Positions 24,451 to 32,908 of a stretch of DNA of 40,645 bases are shown in pieces. A program made the translations under genes and the position numbers. The notes under the pieces are model-generated. The model was not told the DNA's origin. It ran no database searches and was given only the letters and a program-made list of their open reading frames with translations. Position 1 is the stretch's first letter. Each line of letters opens with the position of its first letter. Source of the stretch: Pseudoselenomonas ruminantium (GTDB lineage Bacteria > Bacillota > Negativicutes > Selenomonadales > Selenomonadaceae); NCBI GenBank assembly GCA_002373045.1, contig DFHU01000073.1, positions 1-40,645 on the forward strand. The letters are read 5' to 3'.

Positions 24451-25851
24451 TTAATTAATGACACCAAAGGCCTGCAGAGCAAGAATGACCATGATGACCG
24501 GAGCCACATAGCGGATAACAACCCGATAGAGGCCCTTGCGCGGCATAGCGCTGCCATCGGCTTCCATTTCGCCGATAATCCATTCCGGCTTCACGAGCCA
24601 GCCAATCAGGATTGCCGACAGGAACGCGATAATGGGCATCATGCAGGCGGTACTGATGTAGTCCATGATATCCAAAAGCTGACCGGTAGAACCATTCGGC
24701 AGGCCAACTTCCACATAGAACAGGCTGTAGCCCAGAGAAATGACCACGGTTACCACCGTATAGAAGGCGCTGGCAAGCAGCGTAACCTTCTTGCGGCCGG
24801 CATGGAAAATTTCCATCAAGTTTGCCACAATAGCTTCCAACACGGAGATACAGCTGGTAAGTGCCGCAAATATCGCCATCAGGAAGAATGCCGCACCGAT
24901 GATGATGCCGACAATCCCCAGGGAGTTAAACACCTTCGGCAGGGAGACAAACATCAGTTTCGGACCTGCCGCCATGCCTTCCATACCGGAGAAAGCAAAG
25001 ATGGCGGGAATAATCATCATACCGGCAAGCACGGCCACTGCCGTATCCACAATCGCAATCTGCGATACCGACTGATTGAGGTTTACGTCTTTCTTGACAT
25101 AAGAACCATAAGTAATCATGATGCCCATAGCCACAGAAAGCGAATAGAACATCTGGCTCATGGCATCCAGTACAATCTGAATGTACTTGCCAAGGGTCAG
25201 CCCTTCAAAGTTGGGCAGGAAGTAAATCGCCATCCCCTGCAGACCGGTTCTGACCGTTCCATCCGGGTCATGAACCTCCAGCGTCAGCACATACAGGGAA
25301 ATCAGGATAACCGTAACCAGCAGAACAGGCATAATGATGCGCGAAGATGCTTCAATGCCCCGTTCTACGCCGCGATAGACAACATAAGCCGTAGCCAGCA
25401 TAAAGAGCGCCGCATAAAAGCCCGATTCCACTGGGCTTGTGATAAAGCCCACAAAGTAATCATCCTGAGCAGCCGCAGCGCCGCCTCCCGTCAGGAACGT
25501 CACCGCATACTTGGTAATCCAGCCGCCGATAACCGCATAATAAGTCATAATGATTGCCGGTACGAAGAAGGTCAGGATACCCAAAAATTTCCAGCCCGGC
25601 TTCATGGCTCCATATGCCTTGATGGAACTGAGCTGTGTACGGCGGCCAATGGCCAAATCCGAAGACAAAAGTGCGTAACCAAAGGTTACCAGCAAAATTA
25701 AATACGTCAGCAGGAAAATTCCGCCGCCATCCTTCGCGGCAAAGTACGGAAACCGCCAGAGATTGCCTACGCCTACGGCGGAGGCGGCTGCCGCCAGGAC
25801 GAAGCCTAACTGGCCGGAAAAGCTGCTGTCCTTGCTGTTTTTCTCGTTCAT
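24451..25851 (-). CDS. Sodium-dependent transporter, neurotransmitter:sodium symporter (LeuT) family
   Basis: 466-residue inner-membrane protein with about 11-12 helices. The first helix carries the family hallmark AAAASAVGVGNLWRFPYFAAKDGGG (here residues about 18-42), with the unwound GVGNLWRFPY segment that holds Na+ and substrate. Bacterial members carry amino acids (Leu, Trp, Tyr) or related amines; the substrate cannot be read here. GAGGTG six bases before ATG 25851 sets the start. Monocistronic, with a strong promoter carrying an operator-like repeat. Confidence 0.93.
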   Translation of the reverse strand: MNEKNSKDSSFSGQLGFVLAAAASAVGVGNLWRFPYFAAKDGGGIFLLTYLILLVTFGYALLSSDLAIGRRTQLSSIKAYGAMKPGWKFLGILTFFVPAIIMTYYAVIGGWITKYAVTFLTGGGAAAAQDDYFVGFITSPVESGFYAALFMLATAYVVYRGVERGIEASSRIIMPVLLVTVILISLYVLTLEVHDPDGTVRTGLQGMAIYFLPNFEGLTLGKYIQIVLDAMSQMFYSLSVAMGIMITYGSYVKKDVNLNQSVSQIAIVDTAVAVLAGMMIIPAIFAFSGMEGMAAGPKLMFVSLPKVFNSLGIVGIIIGAAFFLMAIFAALTSCISVLEAIVANLMEIFHAGRKKVTLLASAFYTVVTVVISLGYSLFYVEVGLPNGSTGQLLDIMDYISTACMMPIIAFLSAILIGWLVKPEWIIGEMEADGSAMPRKGLYRVVIRYVAPVIMVILALQAFGVIN

Positions 25852-25880
25852 ATACATCACCTCTAATTCTTGATAAGAAT

Positions 25881-25908
25881 ATTATACACCTTTACAGTAA
25901 TTTGTAAA
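25881..25908 (-). promoter_or_regulatory. Promoter of the transporter, with operator-like inverted repeat
   Basis: TTTACA (25903-25908), 16-base spacer, TATAAT (25881-25886). A perfect inverted repeat CTTTACA-AATTAC-TGTAAAG (25890-25909) covers the -35 box and most of the spacer, a position typical of a repressor site. Confidence 0.8.
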
Positions 25909-25970
25909 GTATTTTATTATAAATATATACTTTTGTTTTCCTGAAATTGACATCACATTTAGCAATTCCA

Positions 25971-26015
25971 TAAAAACAAGCCGCAATCCACGCCCGTAGG
26001 ACAAGGATTGCGGCT
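25971..26015 (-). terminator. Terminator after udk
   Basis: 11-bp perfect stem AGCCGCAATCC/GGATTGCGGCT (25979-26015) with a 15-base loop, then TGTTTTT on the minus strand. Confidence 0.93.
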
Positions 26016-26062
26016 CTCATTGCCTGTTTTATATTTTCGTCACAATAGACATTTGTTTATCG

Positions 26063-26686
26063 TCAATCTTCATCCGGATTTTCCAAAATCCGCTCAATCT
26101 TGGTTTTCATCACATCAAAAGCCACATCATTGAGTCCGCTGTTGAGGACGATATCCGCCACATTGCGGGTCGGCTCAACATAGAGATAGTGCATGGGTTT
26201 TACCGTAGCCAGATAATGCTCGATGATGTCCTGCAGTTCACGACCACGCTCGTCCATATCCCGCACCACGCGGCGCAGGATGCGTTCATCGGCATCGGCC
26301 TCAACGAAAATTTTTATATCAAAGGCATTCCGCAGCCGTTCCTCCTGAAAAATCAGGATTCCTTCTACGACAATAACCCGGCTGGGATGAATGGTAATGG
26401 TTTTATCCGAACGGTTATGCTGGGTAAAATCATAGACCGGGCACTTGATGCTTTCACCTGCTTTGAGCTTTTCCAGATGCTCAATCAGCAAATCCGTTTC
26501 CAAGGCCTGCGGATGGTCATAATTGATCTTCCGGCGCTCCTCCATGGATAACGCATCATTAGCCCGATAATAATTGTCATGATAAATAACCGTTATGTTT
26601 TCACCAAAAAAGTTTTTCAAGCGATTGGTAAAGGTGGACTTGCCCGAGCCGGAACCGCCAGCAATACCGATAATCGTTGTCTTCAT
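26063..26686 (-). CDS. udk: Uridine kinase
   Basis: Phosphorylates uridine and cytidine in pyrimidine salvage. The P-loop is GIAGGSGSGKSTF (7-19); YHDNYYR, NYDHPQALETDLL and the VVVEGILIF strand are family marks. The RDMDERGRELQDIIEHYL helix is present, as is the ending near KIERIL. GGAGGTG nine bases before ATG 26686 sets the start over an ATG 36 bases upstream; 207 residues is normal. It follows the membrane protein gene by 53 bases, probably co-transcribed. Confidence 0.96.
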   Translation of the reverse strand: MKTTIIGIAGGSGSGKSTFTNRLKNFFGENITVIYHDNYYRANDALSMEERRKINYDHPQALETDLLIEHLEKLKAGESIKCPVYDFTQHNRSDKTITIHPSRVIVVEGILIFQEERLRNAFDIKIFVEADADERILRRVVRDMDERGRELQDIIEHYLATVKPMHYLYVEPTRNVADIVLNSGLNDVAFDVMKTKIERILENPDED

Positions 26687-26739
26687 TTGGTGCAACACCT
26701 CCTTTGAATACAGCATTAGCAATAATTATAGCATAAAAT

Positions 26740-27471
26740 CTACTCCTCCGCCAGCATTTCATAAAGTTCCATCATTTCCCGTATGCGTCTCACCTCCACA
26801 GCATTTAAATCATGCTGGCGGGACTTGCCGCCCGCATGATAATAAACGATATAGCCGCCACCCACAGACAATATTCGCTTAAAGGCTGCCACCACGTTTT
26901 TATCTGCGCTAAGCGAATAGCTTTCCACCAGCCATTCCGCATCCGATGCCATATGCTTGTTGATTTTGGAAAAGTCAAAAGCAACGGTCGTCGTTTCACC
27001 GGCTGCCACAATATCCAGATGGTCGCCATTGATCCAGGCGGTTTGCAGCGGGTCATTGATATGGTAATAGTAATAGACTTCATAAGCCAGTGATGTGCGC
27101 GTGCTGCCTGACAATACAAAAGGACGCAGATAAACTCCCGGTTCCGGTTTCTTGGGCCATCTGTACTTATAATAGGTTATACCGTTAATGGTCTCCTCCT
27201 GCATGGAATCCTTGAGTTCACGCTCTTTCTTCTTTTTATTCTCCCGCTTCACCCGCTCCTGTTCTTCAATCTGCCGTTTTATTTCTTCTTCCTTTACCTT
27301 CTCGGTCTCCCGCTGCAGCTCCTCCGGGGTCTTTTCCTGCTGCACCGCCACTTCCGCCTGCGCCTGCTGCTCTTTTTGCTGCTGGTCAACATAAAAATAG
27401 GCGGCTGCCCCAGCGGCCATGATGATGATATAAAAAATCACCGCTCCGATGATGATTTTGTTTTTGTTCAC
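26740..27471 (-). CDS. Single-span membrane protein with long coiled coil, unknown function
   Basis: 243 residues. A short basic N terminus (VNKNK) is followed by one membrane helix (about 6-26), then a charged Glu/Lys/Gln helix (about 28-90, many KEEE and KKKKER runs) predicted as a coiled coil, then a globular C-terminal domain (about 95-243) outside the membrane with a YYKYRWPKKPEPG start and an aromatic YEVYYYYHIND stretch. No known family recognised. GGGAG eight bases before GTG 27471 suggests that start; an in-frame ATG at 27486 is the alternative. Upstream of udk. Confidence 0.7.
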   Translation of the reverse strand: MNKNKIIIGAVIFYIIIMAAGAAAYFYVDQQQKEQQAQAEVAVQQEKTPEELQRETEKVKEEEIKRQIEEQERVKRENKKKKERELKDSMQEETINGITYYKYRWPKKPEPGVYLRPFVLSGSTRTSLAYEVYYYYHINDPLQTAWINGDHLDIVAAGETTTVAFDFSKINKHMASDAEWLVESYSLSADKNVVAAFKRILSVGGGYIVYYHAGGKSRQHDLNAVEVRRIREMMELYEMLAEE

Positions 27472-27545
27472 CGGCCTCACTCCCATAACATCTGCTTATC
27501 TTTCATATTCCCCCTGATTGTCCAAAATCCTGCAAAATTTCATAG

Positions 27546-27579
27546 CAAAAAGCTGACCTGTCAAAATGAACAAGTCAGC
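27546..27579 (-). terminator. Terminator after tyrS (TGACAGGTCA type)
   Basis: Stem GCTGACTTGT/ACAGGTCAGC with one wobble and an 8-base loop, then TTTTT on the minus strand. Confidence 0.92.
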
Positions 27580-27586
27580 CTGCATA

Positions 27587-28798
27587 TTACTTCGTCAGTT
27601 TATAGTATTTTTTCTTGCCTTTCTTCACGATAGCTTCGCCATCCTTGAAGTCAGCTTCTGCCAGCACATAATCCACATCGCTGACCTTTTCGTCATTGAG
27701 GGACAGACCATTCTGCTGAATCAAGCGGCGACCTTCACCCTTGGAGGCAAATACTTTGCCTGCCACGAGCACATCGAGAAGCTTCTGGCCGATTTCCGCC
27801 TTGATTTCGGGGATATCGGCACCAGCACCGCTGCCACCGAACATTGCTTCAGCCGAGGCCTTGGCCTTGTTGGCTTCTTCCTCGCCATGCACGATTTTCG
27901 TCACTTCATAAGCCAGCACTTTCTTGGCTTCATTGATGGCCGCGTCTTTCAGCGCGCCCAAGCGGCGTACTTCATCCATCGGCAGGAAGGTCAGAAGTGC
28001 CAAACAGTTTTCCACATCGGCATCATCCACATTGCGCCAGTACTGATAGAACTCATACGGGCTGGTCTTTTCAGCATCGAGCCAAAGCGCGCCGCCAGCG
28101 GTCTTGCCCATCTTCTTGCCATCGCTCTTGGTCAGGAGCTTATTGGTCAGACCATAAACGGCCGTGTTGTTCTTGCGGCGATTGAGTTCCACACCGGCAA
28201 TGATGTTGGACCACTGGTCGTCGCCGCCCATTTCCAGCTTACAGCCATAACGGCGGTTGAGTTCCAAGAAGTCATAGCCCTGCATAACCATGTAGTTGAA
28301 TTCGAGGAAAGTTAGTCCCTTTTCCCAGCGCTGCTTATAGCAATCAGCGGCGAGCATGCGGTTTACCGTAAAGCAGGCACCGACTTCGCGCAGCAAATCA
28401 ATGTAGTTGAGCTTGCGCAGCCAATCGCCATTGTTGACCATAATAGCCTTGTCATCGCTGAAGTCGATAAAACGGGCAATCTGCTTCTTGAAGCATTCGC
28501 AGTTGTGCTCGATATCTTCATCCGTGAGCATTCTGCGCATATCGGTACGGCCCGAAGGGTCGCCAACGGTGCCCGTACCGCCGCCTACCAGACAGATGGG
28601 ACGATGGCCGGCCCGCTGCATATGCGCCATAGCCATCAGAGCGATGAAATGCCCTGCATGGAGACTGTCTGCCGTCGGGTCAAAGCCAATATAGAATGTC
28701 ACGCGCTCCTTATCAAAAAGTTCCCGCAGTTCAGCTTCATTCGTGCACTGCGCGATAAAGCCACGTTCCTGTAATGTGTCAAATACGTTTGCCAACAA
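27587..28798 (-). CDS. tyrS: Tyrosyl-tRNA synthetase
   Basis: Class I aminoacyl-tRNA synthetase. The HIGH-type motif is HAGH near residue 48, with GFDPTADSLHAGH around it; the KMSKS-type motif is KMGKT in KSDGKKMGKT. The C-terminal S4 domain holds GRRLIQQNGLSLN. 403 residues is normal for the TyrZ-like or TyrS type. The start is TTG (two TTG codons in a row, 28798 and 28795) after AGGAGAGAG. It follows the PBP gene by 19 bases with no terminator, so no T-box leader is present for it here. Confidence 0.96.
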   Translation of the reverse strand: MLANVFDTLQERGFIAQCTNEAELRELFDKERVTFYIGFDPTADSLHAGHFIALMAMAHMQRAGHRPICLVGGGTGTVGDPSGRTDMRRMLTDEDIEHNCECFKKQIARFIDFSDDKAIMVNNGDWLRKLNYIDLLREVGACFTVNRMLAADCYKQRWEKGLTFLEFNYMVMQGYDFLELNRRYGCKLEMGGDDQWSNIIAGVELNRRKNNTAVYGLTNKLLTKSDGKKMGKTAGGALWLDAEKTSPYEFYQYWRNVDDADVENCLALLTFLPMDEVRRLGALKDAAINEAKKVLAYEVTKIVHGEEEANKAKASAEAMFGGSGAGADIPEIKAEIGQKLLDVLVAGKVFASKGEGRRLIQQNGLSLNDEKVSDVDYVLAEADFKDGEAIVKKGKKKYYKLTK

Positions 28799-28817
28799 AC
28801 TCTCTCCTTTATATCTC

Positions 28818-30935
28818 TTAATTCCGGCCCTTGCCTACGCCGCCCGGTTCCGGTGCAGCTGTTGGGGGAGCGGCCGGGACAGGACTGCCATTTGGATTAT
28901 TCGGCGTGGGGACGTTATTACCTTCAGGCATGGGCTTCTGCCCGTCTGCCTGTTTGTCGTCCTTTTTCGCCGCATCTTTCTTGGCATCCTTTTTCTTATC
29001 GTCTTTCTTCACTTCATGCTTGCGGTCATCTTCCAGTTCCCCAACGCTGCCACTATGGCTGGAGCGGGAACCATCAAAGTTCTTGGCCGGCGTCTGTGCA
29101 GTAGCCTTCTTCATAAAGGCCTGCCAGATTTCCGCCGGCAGCATACCTCCCATGATGCCGCGGGTCGGTGTGTTATCATCATTGCCAACCCATACACCTG
29201 CCACAAGGTCGGGTGTATAGCCGACAAACCACGCATCGTTATAATTGCTGGTCGTCCCCGTCTTGCCGGCTGCCGGGCGGCCAATATTGGCTCTTGTGCC
29301 CGTGCCCTTCTTGATGACGTCTTCCAGCATATCCGTCAGTTCTGCAGCGCTGCTTTCACTGACAACACTGCGCTGTTTCGGCTCGTTCTGCTCCAGTACC
29401 TTGCCGTTGCGGTCAAGAACTTTCACAATCACCACCGGCTCAACATGGACCCCCTTATTAGCAAAGGTGCCATAGGCGCTGGTGATTTCCAGCGGCGTAA
29501 CGCCTTTAGTCATACCGCCCAAAGAGGTTGCCAACTGCCGGTCATTGGCCGGGCCATCCAGCACAAAGGTGGAAATGCCCATTTCCTGCGCATAGTAAAT
29601 CGGCTTATCAATACCCAATTTCTGCGCAATCTTAACCGTCGGCACATTCATGGAATGGCGCGCTACTTCCCGCAGCGTCACCTTGCCGCTGAAATTGCCG
29701 CTGGCATTCTGCGGACGCCAGCCGTTGATATCAATCGGGCTGTCGTTAATCACGGTGTTCGGTGTAAACTTATTTTCCAACGCCGCAATAAAGACAAAGG
29801 GCTTGAAGGCCGACCCCGGCTGACGCACAGCCATAGTTGCCCGGTTGAACTGGTCGTTGCCGCGGCCGCCGACCATGGCTTTTACATAACCATTATGCGG
29901 GTCAATGGCCACAAGTGCCATCTGCGGCTGGGCCAGACCATTGCCATCCGTCTTATAGGTGGGCAGCTTGCTTACCGTTGCTTCAGCGGCCTTCTGCATA
30001 TCCATATCCAAGGTGGTATAGATTTTGAGGCCTTCCTTATAGACAGCATCCGCGCCATATTTATCAATGAGCTTCTGCGTTACATAGTCAATGAAATAAG
30101 ACGCTGTATTGCTGTCGCTTTTCTGTGCCGGCTTAACCAGCTTCATTTCTGCTTTTTTCGTCTTTTCCGCAGTAGACCGGTTGATATAACCATATTTTTC
30201 CATCTGGTCCAGAACAACGGCCTTGCGCTCCTGCGCTGCCTGCAGATTATTCAGCGGCGAATAATAGTTAGGACTTTTGGGAATACCTGCAAGCATAGCG
30301 CATTCATTTAAGTCCAGATCCTCAACATCTTTGCCGAAATACGTCTGTGCAGCAGCCTGCACCCCATAAGCGCCCTGACCAAAATAAATCTGGTTCAGAT
30401 ACATCTCCAAAATTTCTTTTTTCGTGTACTGACGTTCCAGTTGCAAAGCCAGGAAAACTTCCTGCACCTTACGGGTCAGGGTACGTTCCTGCGTAAGGTA
30501 AGCATTTTTGGCCAGCTGCTGCGTGATGGTCGAACCACCTTCCGACACGCCATGTCCGCGAATATTGGTATAGAGTGCGCGCGCAATGCCCCGTGGGTCA
30601 ACGCCGGAATGCTCGTAGAAGCGGTTATCCTCCACCGCTACGAACGCATCCTGCAACTGCTTGGGAACCTGCGCAATTTTTACCGGACGGCGGTTTTCCG
30701 CCGCGTGCACATTGGCAATTTCATTGCCATTAATATCATAAATCTGTGAAGATGCCGGTGGCAAAATGTCATTGGCTAAATCCGGTTTGGTATTCATGCT
30801 GGCAGTCAAAAAGCCACAGCCAATTCCTGTGACCATCACCATGAGCACCAGGCCAAAGCCTAAAATGACACGCTTAAACGTCCCACCAGACTTAGAAGAA
30901 CGCCTTTGACGGCTCGCATTAGAATGTTTATCCAT
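28818..30935 (-). CDS. Class A penicillin-binding protein (transglycosylase/transpeptidase)
   Basis: Polymerises and cross-links peptidoglycan; anchored in the inner membrane by one helix (about 20-45). The GT51 domain has EDNRFYEHSGVDPRG (catalytic Glu near 102), GGSTITQQLAKN and QIYFGQGAYGVQAAA. The transpeptidase has SAFKPF (SxxK), SMN (SxN) and GKTGTTSNYNDAWF (KTG). A Lys/Asp-rich then Pro-rich tail (last 75 residues) follows. GGAGG with good spacing before ATG 30935 sets the start over one 39 bases upstream; 705 residues. Probably PBP1A type. tyrS follows in the same unit. Confidence 0.95.
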   Translation of the reverse strand: MDKHSNASRQRRSSKSGGTFKRVILGFGLVLMVMVTGIGCGFLTASMNTKPDLANDILPPASSQIYDINGNEIANVHAAENRRPVKIAQVPKQLQDAFVAVEDNRFYEHSGVDPRGIARALYTNIRGHGVSEGGSTITQQLAKNAYLTQERTLTRKVQEVFLALQLERQYTKKEILEMYLNQIYFGQGAYGVQAAAQTYFGKDVEDLDLNECAMLAGIPKSPNYYSPLNNLQAAQERKAVVLDQMEKYGYINRSTAEKTKKAEMKLVKPAQKSDSNTASYFIDYVTQKLIDKYGADAVYKEGLKIYTTLDMDMQKAAEATVSKLPTYKTDGNGLAQPQMALVAIDPHNGYVKAMVGGRGNDQFNRATMAVRQPGSAFKPFVFIAALENKFTPNTVINDSPIDINGWRPQNASGNFSGKVTLREVARHSMNVPTVKIAQKLGIDKPIYYAQEMGISTFVLDGPANDRQLATSLGGMTKGVTPLEITSAYGTFANKGVHVEPVVIVKVLDRNGKVLEQNEPKQRSVVSESSAAELTDMLEDVIKKGTGTRANIGRPAAGKTGTTSNYNDAWFVGYTPDLVAGVWVGNDDNTPTRGIMGGMLPAEIWQAFMKKATAQTPAKNFDGSRSSHSGSVGELEDDRKHEVKKDDKKKDAKKDAAKKDDKQADGQKPMPEGNNVPTPNNPNGSPVPAAPPTAAPEPGGVGKGRN

Positions 30936-30964
30936 GAGCTGCCTCCTTAAATTTATACCTTCCC

Positions 30965-30993
30965 ATTGTACCACAACGCGCCCGCCATGTCAC
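30965..30993 (-). promoter_or_regulatory. Promoter of the PBP-tyrS unit
   Basis: GTGACA (30988-30993), 17-base spacer, TACAAT (30965-30970); one mismatch in each box. Confidence 0.75.
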
Positions 30994-31018
30994 CACCAAC
31001 CCATGAACTTTACCATAC

Positions 31019-31054
31019 AAAAATTGACAGGTCAAAAAATGACCTGTCAATTTC
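31019..31054 (-). terminator. Terminator after sigH (TGACAGGTCA type)
   Basis: Perfect 11-bp stem TTGACAGGTCA/TGACCTGTCAA (31025-31051), extended by AAA/TTT, 5-base loop, then TTTTTT on the minus strand. It would also work in the plus direction. Confidence 0.93.
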
Positions 31055-31071
31055 TATTACTTATGATGATT

Positions 31072-31821
31072 TCAGCGTAAATAATCTACTTCATCCACGC
31101 CCCGCAAGCGACGGTTGATAGAACTTAAACCACGATAAATGGTCGTGACGTCCAATTCGTCCCCACGCTTCTCCATGTACTTCTCCAGCTTCCGCTTTAC
31201 ACGCTGTAAGGCGTTATCGATGGATTTTACATGACGATGAAGCTCCTCTGCAATCTCCTGATAACTCTTGCCATCCAAATAACTCATGAGGACTTTCCAC
31301 TCCAAATCAGAGAGGATTTCTTCCATCTTTTTCTCAATATCCACGAATTCTTCCTGGCTGATGACCAGTTCCTCAGGATCAGTGACCTTAGCCCCCGATA
31401 ACACATCCAAAAGGGTTCTGTCTGAATCCTCGTCATAGATGGGCTTGTTGAGCGAGATATAGGAATTCAGTGGTATATGTTTTTGCCGGGTAGCTGTCTT
31501 AATGGCCGTAATAATCTGTCGCGTTACGCACAGCTCCGCAAAAGCCCGGAAGGAAGAAAGTTTGTCATTGCGAAAATCCCGTATCGCCTTGTAAAAACCA
31601 ATCATGCCTTCCTGAATAATGTCTTCACGGTCTGCGCCAATCAAAAAATACGAACGAGCTTTTGCACGCACAAAATTGCGATACTTATTGATTAAGTAAT
31701 CCAGTGCAGCCTTATCGTTACTATCCTTGATGGCCAGCAGTATCTCCTCATCCGTGAGTTGGGCAAATTCACTATAAATTTCCTCAACAAATAATTCTTC
31801 TGTAGTCTGTTCTGCTTCCAT
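31072..31821 (-). CDS. sigH: RNA polymerase sigma factor of the SigH/Spo0H type
   Basis: Alternative sigma-70-family factor. Region 2 is very close to B. subtilis SigH (YLINKYRNFVRAKARSYFL, GADREDIIQEGMIGFYKAIR, RQKHIPLNSYISLNKPI). Region 4 has LDGKSYQEIAEELHRHVKSIDNALQRVKRKLEKY. After that a basic tail of about 30 residues (ending RLRGVDEVDYLR) goes beyond the usual end (B. subtilis 218 residues, here 249). In sporulating Firmicutes SigH starts sporulation and competence; in non-sporulating Negativicutes its regulon is unclear. It follows rlmB as in many Firmicutes but with its own promoter. Confidence 0.95.
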   Translation of the reverse strand: MEAEQTTEELFVEEIYSEFAQLTDEEILLAIKDSNDKAALDYLINKYRNFVRAKARSYFLIGADREDIIQEGMIGFYKAIRDFRNDKLSSFRAFAELCVTRQIITAIKTATRQKHIPLNSYISLNKPIYDEDSDRTLLDVLSGAKVTDPEELVISQEEFVDIEKKMEEILSDLEWKVLMSYLDGKSYQEIAEELHRHVKSIDNALQRVKRKLEKYMEKRGDELDVTTIYRGLSSINRRLRGVDEVDYLR

Positions 31822-31886
31822 CGCTTATTCCCCTTTACCGAAAACTTCCCCAGTTTTCATTCTTACTATCCCCTTAACACGTCTTG

Positions 31887-31916
31887 ATTATACCTCTAAA
31901 CGGTTGTTACCGTCAA
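31887..31916 (-). promoter_or_regulatory. Promoter of sigH
   Basis: TTGACG (31911-31916), 18-base spacer, TATAAT (31887-31892). Confidence 0.88.
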
Positions 31917-31942
31917 GAATGGTTTTAGGACTTTAGTCCCAC

Positions 31943-31968
31943 GATTATTTATTCCCCAATAAATAATC
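31943..31968 (-). terminator. AT-rich hairpin at the end of rlmB
   Basis: Perfect 11-bp stem GATTATTTATT/AATAAATAATC with a GGGG loop, overlapping the rlmB stop. No U tract follows, so termination would be weak; it may instead stabilise the 3' end. Confidence 0.45.
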
Positions 31969-32905
31969 AATTCTTGGCAGCCAACCGCTGACGCATGGAT
32001 TCATACATCAGGATAGAGCCTGCTACTGACGCATTAAGAGAGTTAATCTTACCTACCATAGGCATCTTGACAATAAAGTCACACTGCTCCTTAGTCAGGC
32101 GCCCCATGCCTTTACCTTCACTGCCTACCACCAGCACCAATGGACCGGTCAAATCTGCTTCATAATAATTCTGTTTGCCGTCCATATCAGCGCCCGCTAC
32201 CCAGAAGCCCTTTTCCTTCAAGGTCTTCAAAGTTTGGGCGATATTGCCAATACGGGCTACCGGCACATATTCCACGGCCCCTGCCGAGGTCTTGGCCACC
32301 GTTGCCGTAAGCGGCACGCTGCGGCGCTTGGGAATCAGCACACCATGCACACCGGTAGCGTCAGCAGTGCGCAAAAGTGCTCCCAAATTATGCGGGTCTT
32401 CCAGTTCATCCAGTAAAAGCAGGAAGGGCGGCTCCCCAGCCGCCTCGGCTTTTGCTAAGATATCTTCCAGTTCCGCATAAGCCACAGGTGCCACATAAGC
32501 AAGCACCCCTTGATGGCGCAGGCCGGAAGCTATAGACTCAATCTTGCCCCGGTCGACAAACTGCAGGACAATACCGCGTTCCTTGGCCAGTGCCACAATC
32601 TCACTGACCTGACCTTCGCGGTCGCCATCAGCCAACAGGATTTTGTTAATACCACGACCGGCACGCAGTGCCTCGGTCACTGCATTGCGGCCAATCAGTA
32701 CATCTTCCGGCAGTTCCCGGACATTTTGTGCGTCCCGGGCATCCTGCACCTTCTGTGCCAATGCCTGACTGGTCAGCTTTTGACGGCTTATCCTCTCCCG
32801 GCTCTGCCGTTCTGGTAAAAAGCCTTTTTTTGTCCCATTCGGCACTGCCTTCCTGTGCTCATGTTTTTTAGTGCGGTTGCCTGTTTGTTGCTTGTCATTT
32901 CTCAT
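31967..32905 (-). CDS. rlmB: 23S rRNA (guanosine-2'-O-)-methyltransferase RlmB, SpoU family
   Basis: Methylates the ribose of a conserved guanosine (2251, E. coli numbering) in 23S rRNA domain V. A basic N-terminal tail (1-65, rich in Lys, Arg, Gln) precedes the substrate-binding domain (IGRNAVTEALRAGR) and the SPOUT knot: LDELEDPHNLGALLRTADATG, LVVGSEGKGMGRL, and IVKMPMVGKINSLNASVAGSILMYE at the C terminus. The basic tail is longer than usual. Start ATG lies 3 bases after thyX. Confidence 0.95.
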   Translation of the reverse strand: MRNDKQQTGNRTKKHEHRKAVPNGTKKGFLPERQSRERISRQKLTSQALAQKVQDARDAQNVRELPEDVLIGRNAVTEALRAGRGINKILLADGDREGQVSEIVALAKERGIVLQFVDRGKIESIASGLRHQGVLAYVAPVAYAELEDILAKAEAAGEPPFLLLLDELEDPHNLGALLRTADATGVHGVLIPKRRSVPLTATVAKTSAGAVEYVPVARIGNIAQTLKTLKEKGFWVAGADMDGKQNYYEADLTGPLVLVVGSEGKGMGRLTKEQCDFIVKMPMVGKINSLNASVAGSILMYESMRQRLAAKN

Positions 32906-32908
32906 GAT

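Noticed and set aside
28743..30311. Long plus-strand open frame (522 codons) opposite the PBP gene
   Set aside because: Antisense shadow of a strongly coding gene with all PBP motifs; product has no recognisable domain and no start signals.
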